Shown in pieces: positions 5,061 through 5,077 of a DNA stretch of 5,077 bases. The notes under the pieces are model-generated. The model had not been told where the DNA came from, ran no database searches, and saw nothing but the letters and a program-made list of their open reading frames with translations. A program made the translations under genes and the position numbers. Within the stretch, counting starts at the first letter, position 1. Each line of letters opens with the position of its first letter. Source of the stretch: Alphaproteobacteria bacterium (GTDB lineage: Bacteria; Pseudomonadota; Alphaproteobacteria; Rhizobiales; Aestuariivirgaceae); the NCBI GenBank assembly GCA_020441605.1, contig JAGRLX010000432.1, forward strand, positions 1 through 5,077, read 5' to 3'.

Positions 5061-5077
5061 GCTGAACTGTCACCTTT

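Overview
The window looks like an accessory catabolic locus from an alphaproteobacterium, probably a Rhizobiales relative (Rhizobium, Mesorhizobium, Bradyrhizobium type). This rests on moderately high G+C, the style of the decayed IS3-family transposase at the left edge, and the gene set. The taxonomic call is an inference, not a measurement.

Layout, left to right. (a) About 52-612, minus strand: a decayed IS3-family insertion sequence. Pieces of OrfA and OrfB are still readable, but they carry a frameshift, a premature stop and lost ends. (b) 614-1750, minus: an intact 12-helix major facilitator transporter of the oxalate/formate antiporter / monocarboxylate-like type. Its stop codon sits right at the edge of the IS remnant. 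(c) 1751-2248: a 498-base gap with one doubtful 41-residue ORF, a 12-bp perfect palindrome, and a strong Shine-Dalgarno sequence just after the next gene's stop that leads into no real ORF. (d) 2249-3505, minus: a 418-residue creatinase-type member of the M24 (pita-bread) fold. Its metal-binding aspartates are absent, and the residues expected for a metal-free creatinase active site are present. (e) 3506-3995: a long divergent intergenic region with several symmetric or repeated elements, notably a 17-bp-period direct repeat and a 7+7 bp inverted repeat just upstream of the regulator. (f) 3996-5060, plus: a GlxA-type regulator with a DJ-1/PfpI-like sensor domain and a C-terminal AraC helix-turn-helix domain.

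Working model (inference): the regulator senses a small amine or guanidino compound and activates the divergently transcribed hydrolase. The downstream, co-oriented MFS protein may import the substrate or export a product. GlxA-type regulators are known to control catabolism of quaternary amines and amino acids (choline/betaine, carnitine, arginine), which fits a creatinase-like enzyme. However, one substrate-pocket position (creatinase Phe62) is changed here. The window also contains no sarcosine oxidase or dehydrogenase, creatininase or urease, so creatine itself is not established as the substrate.
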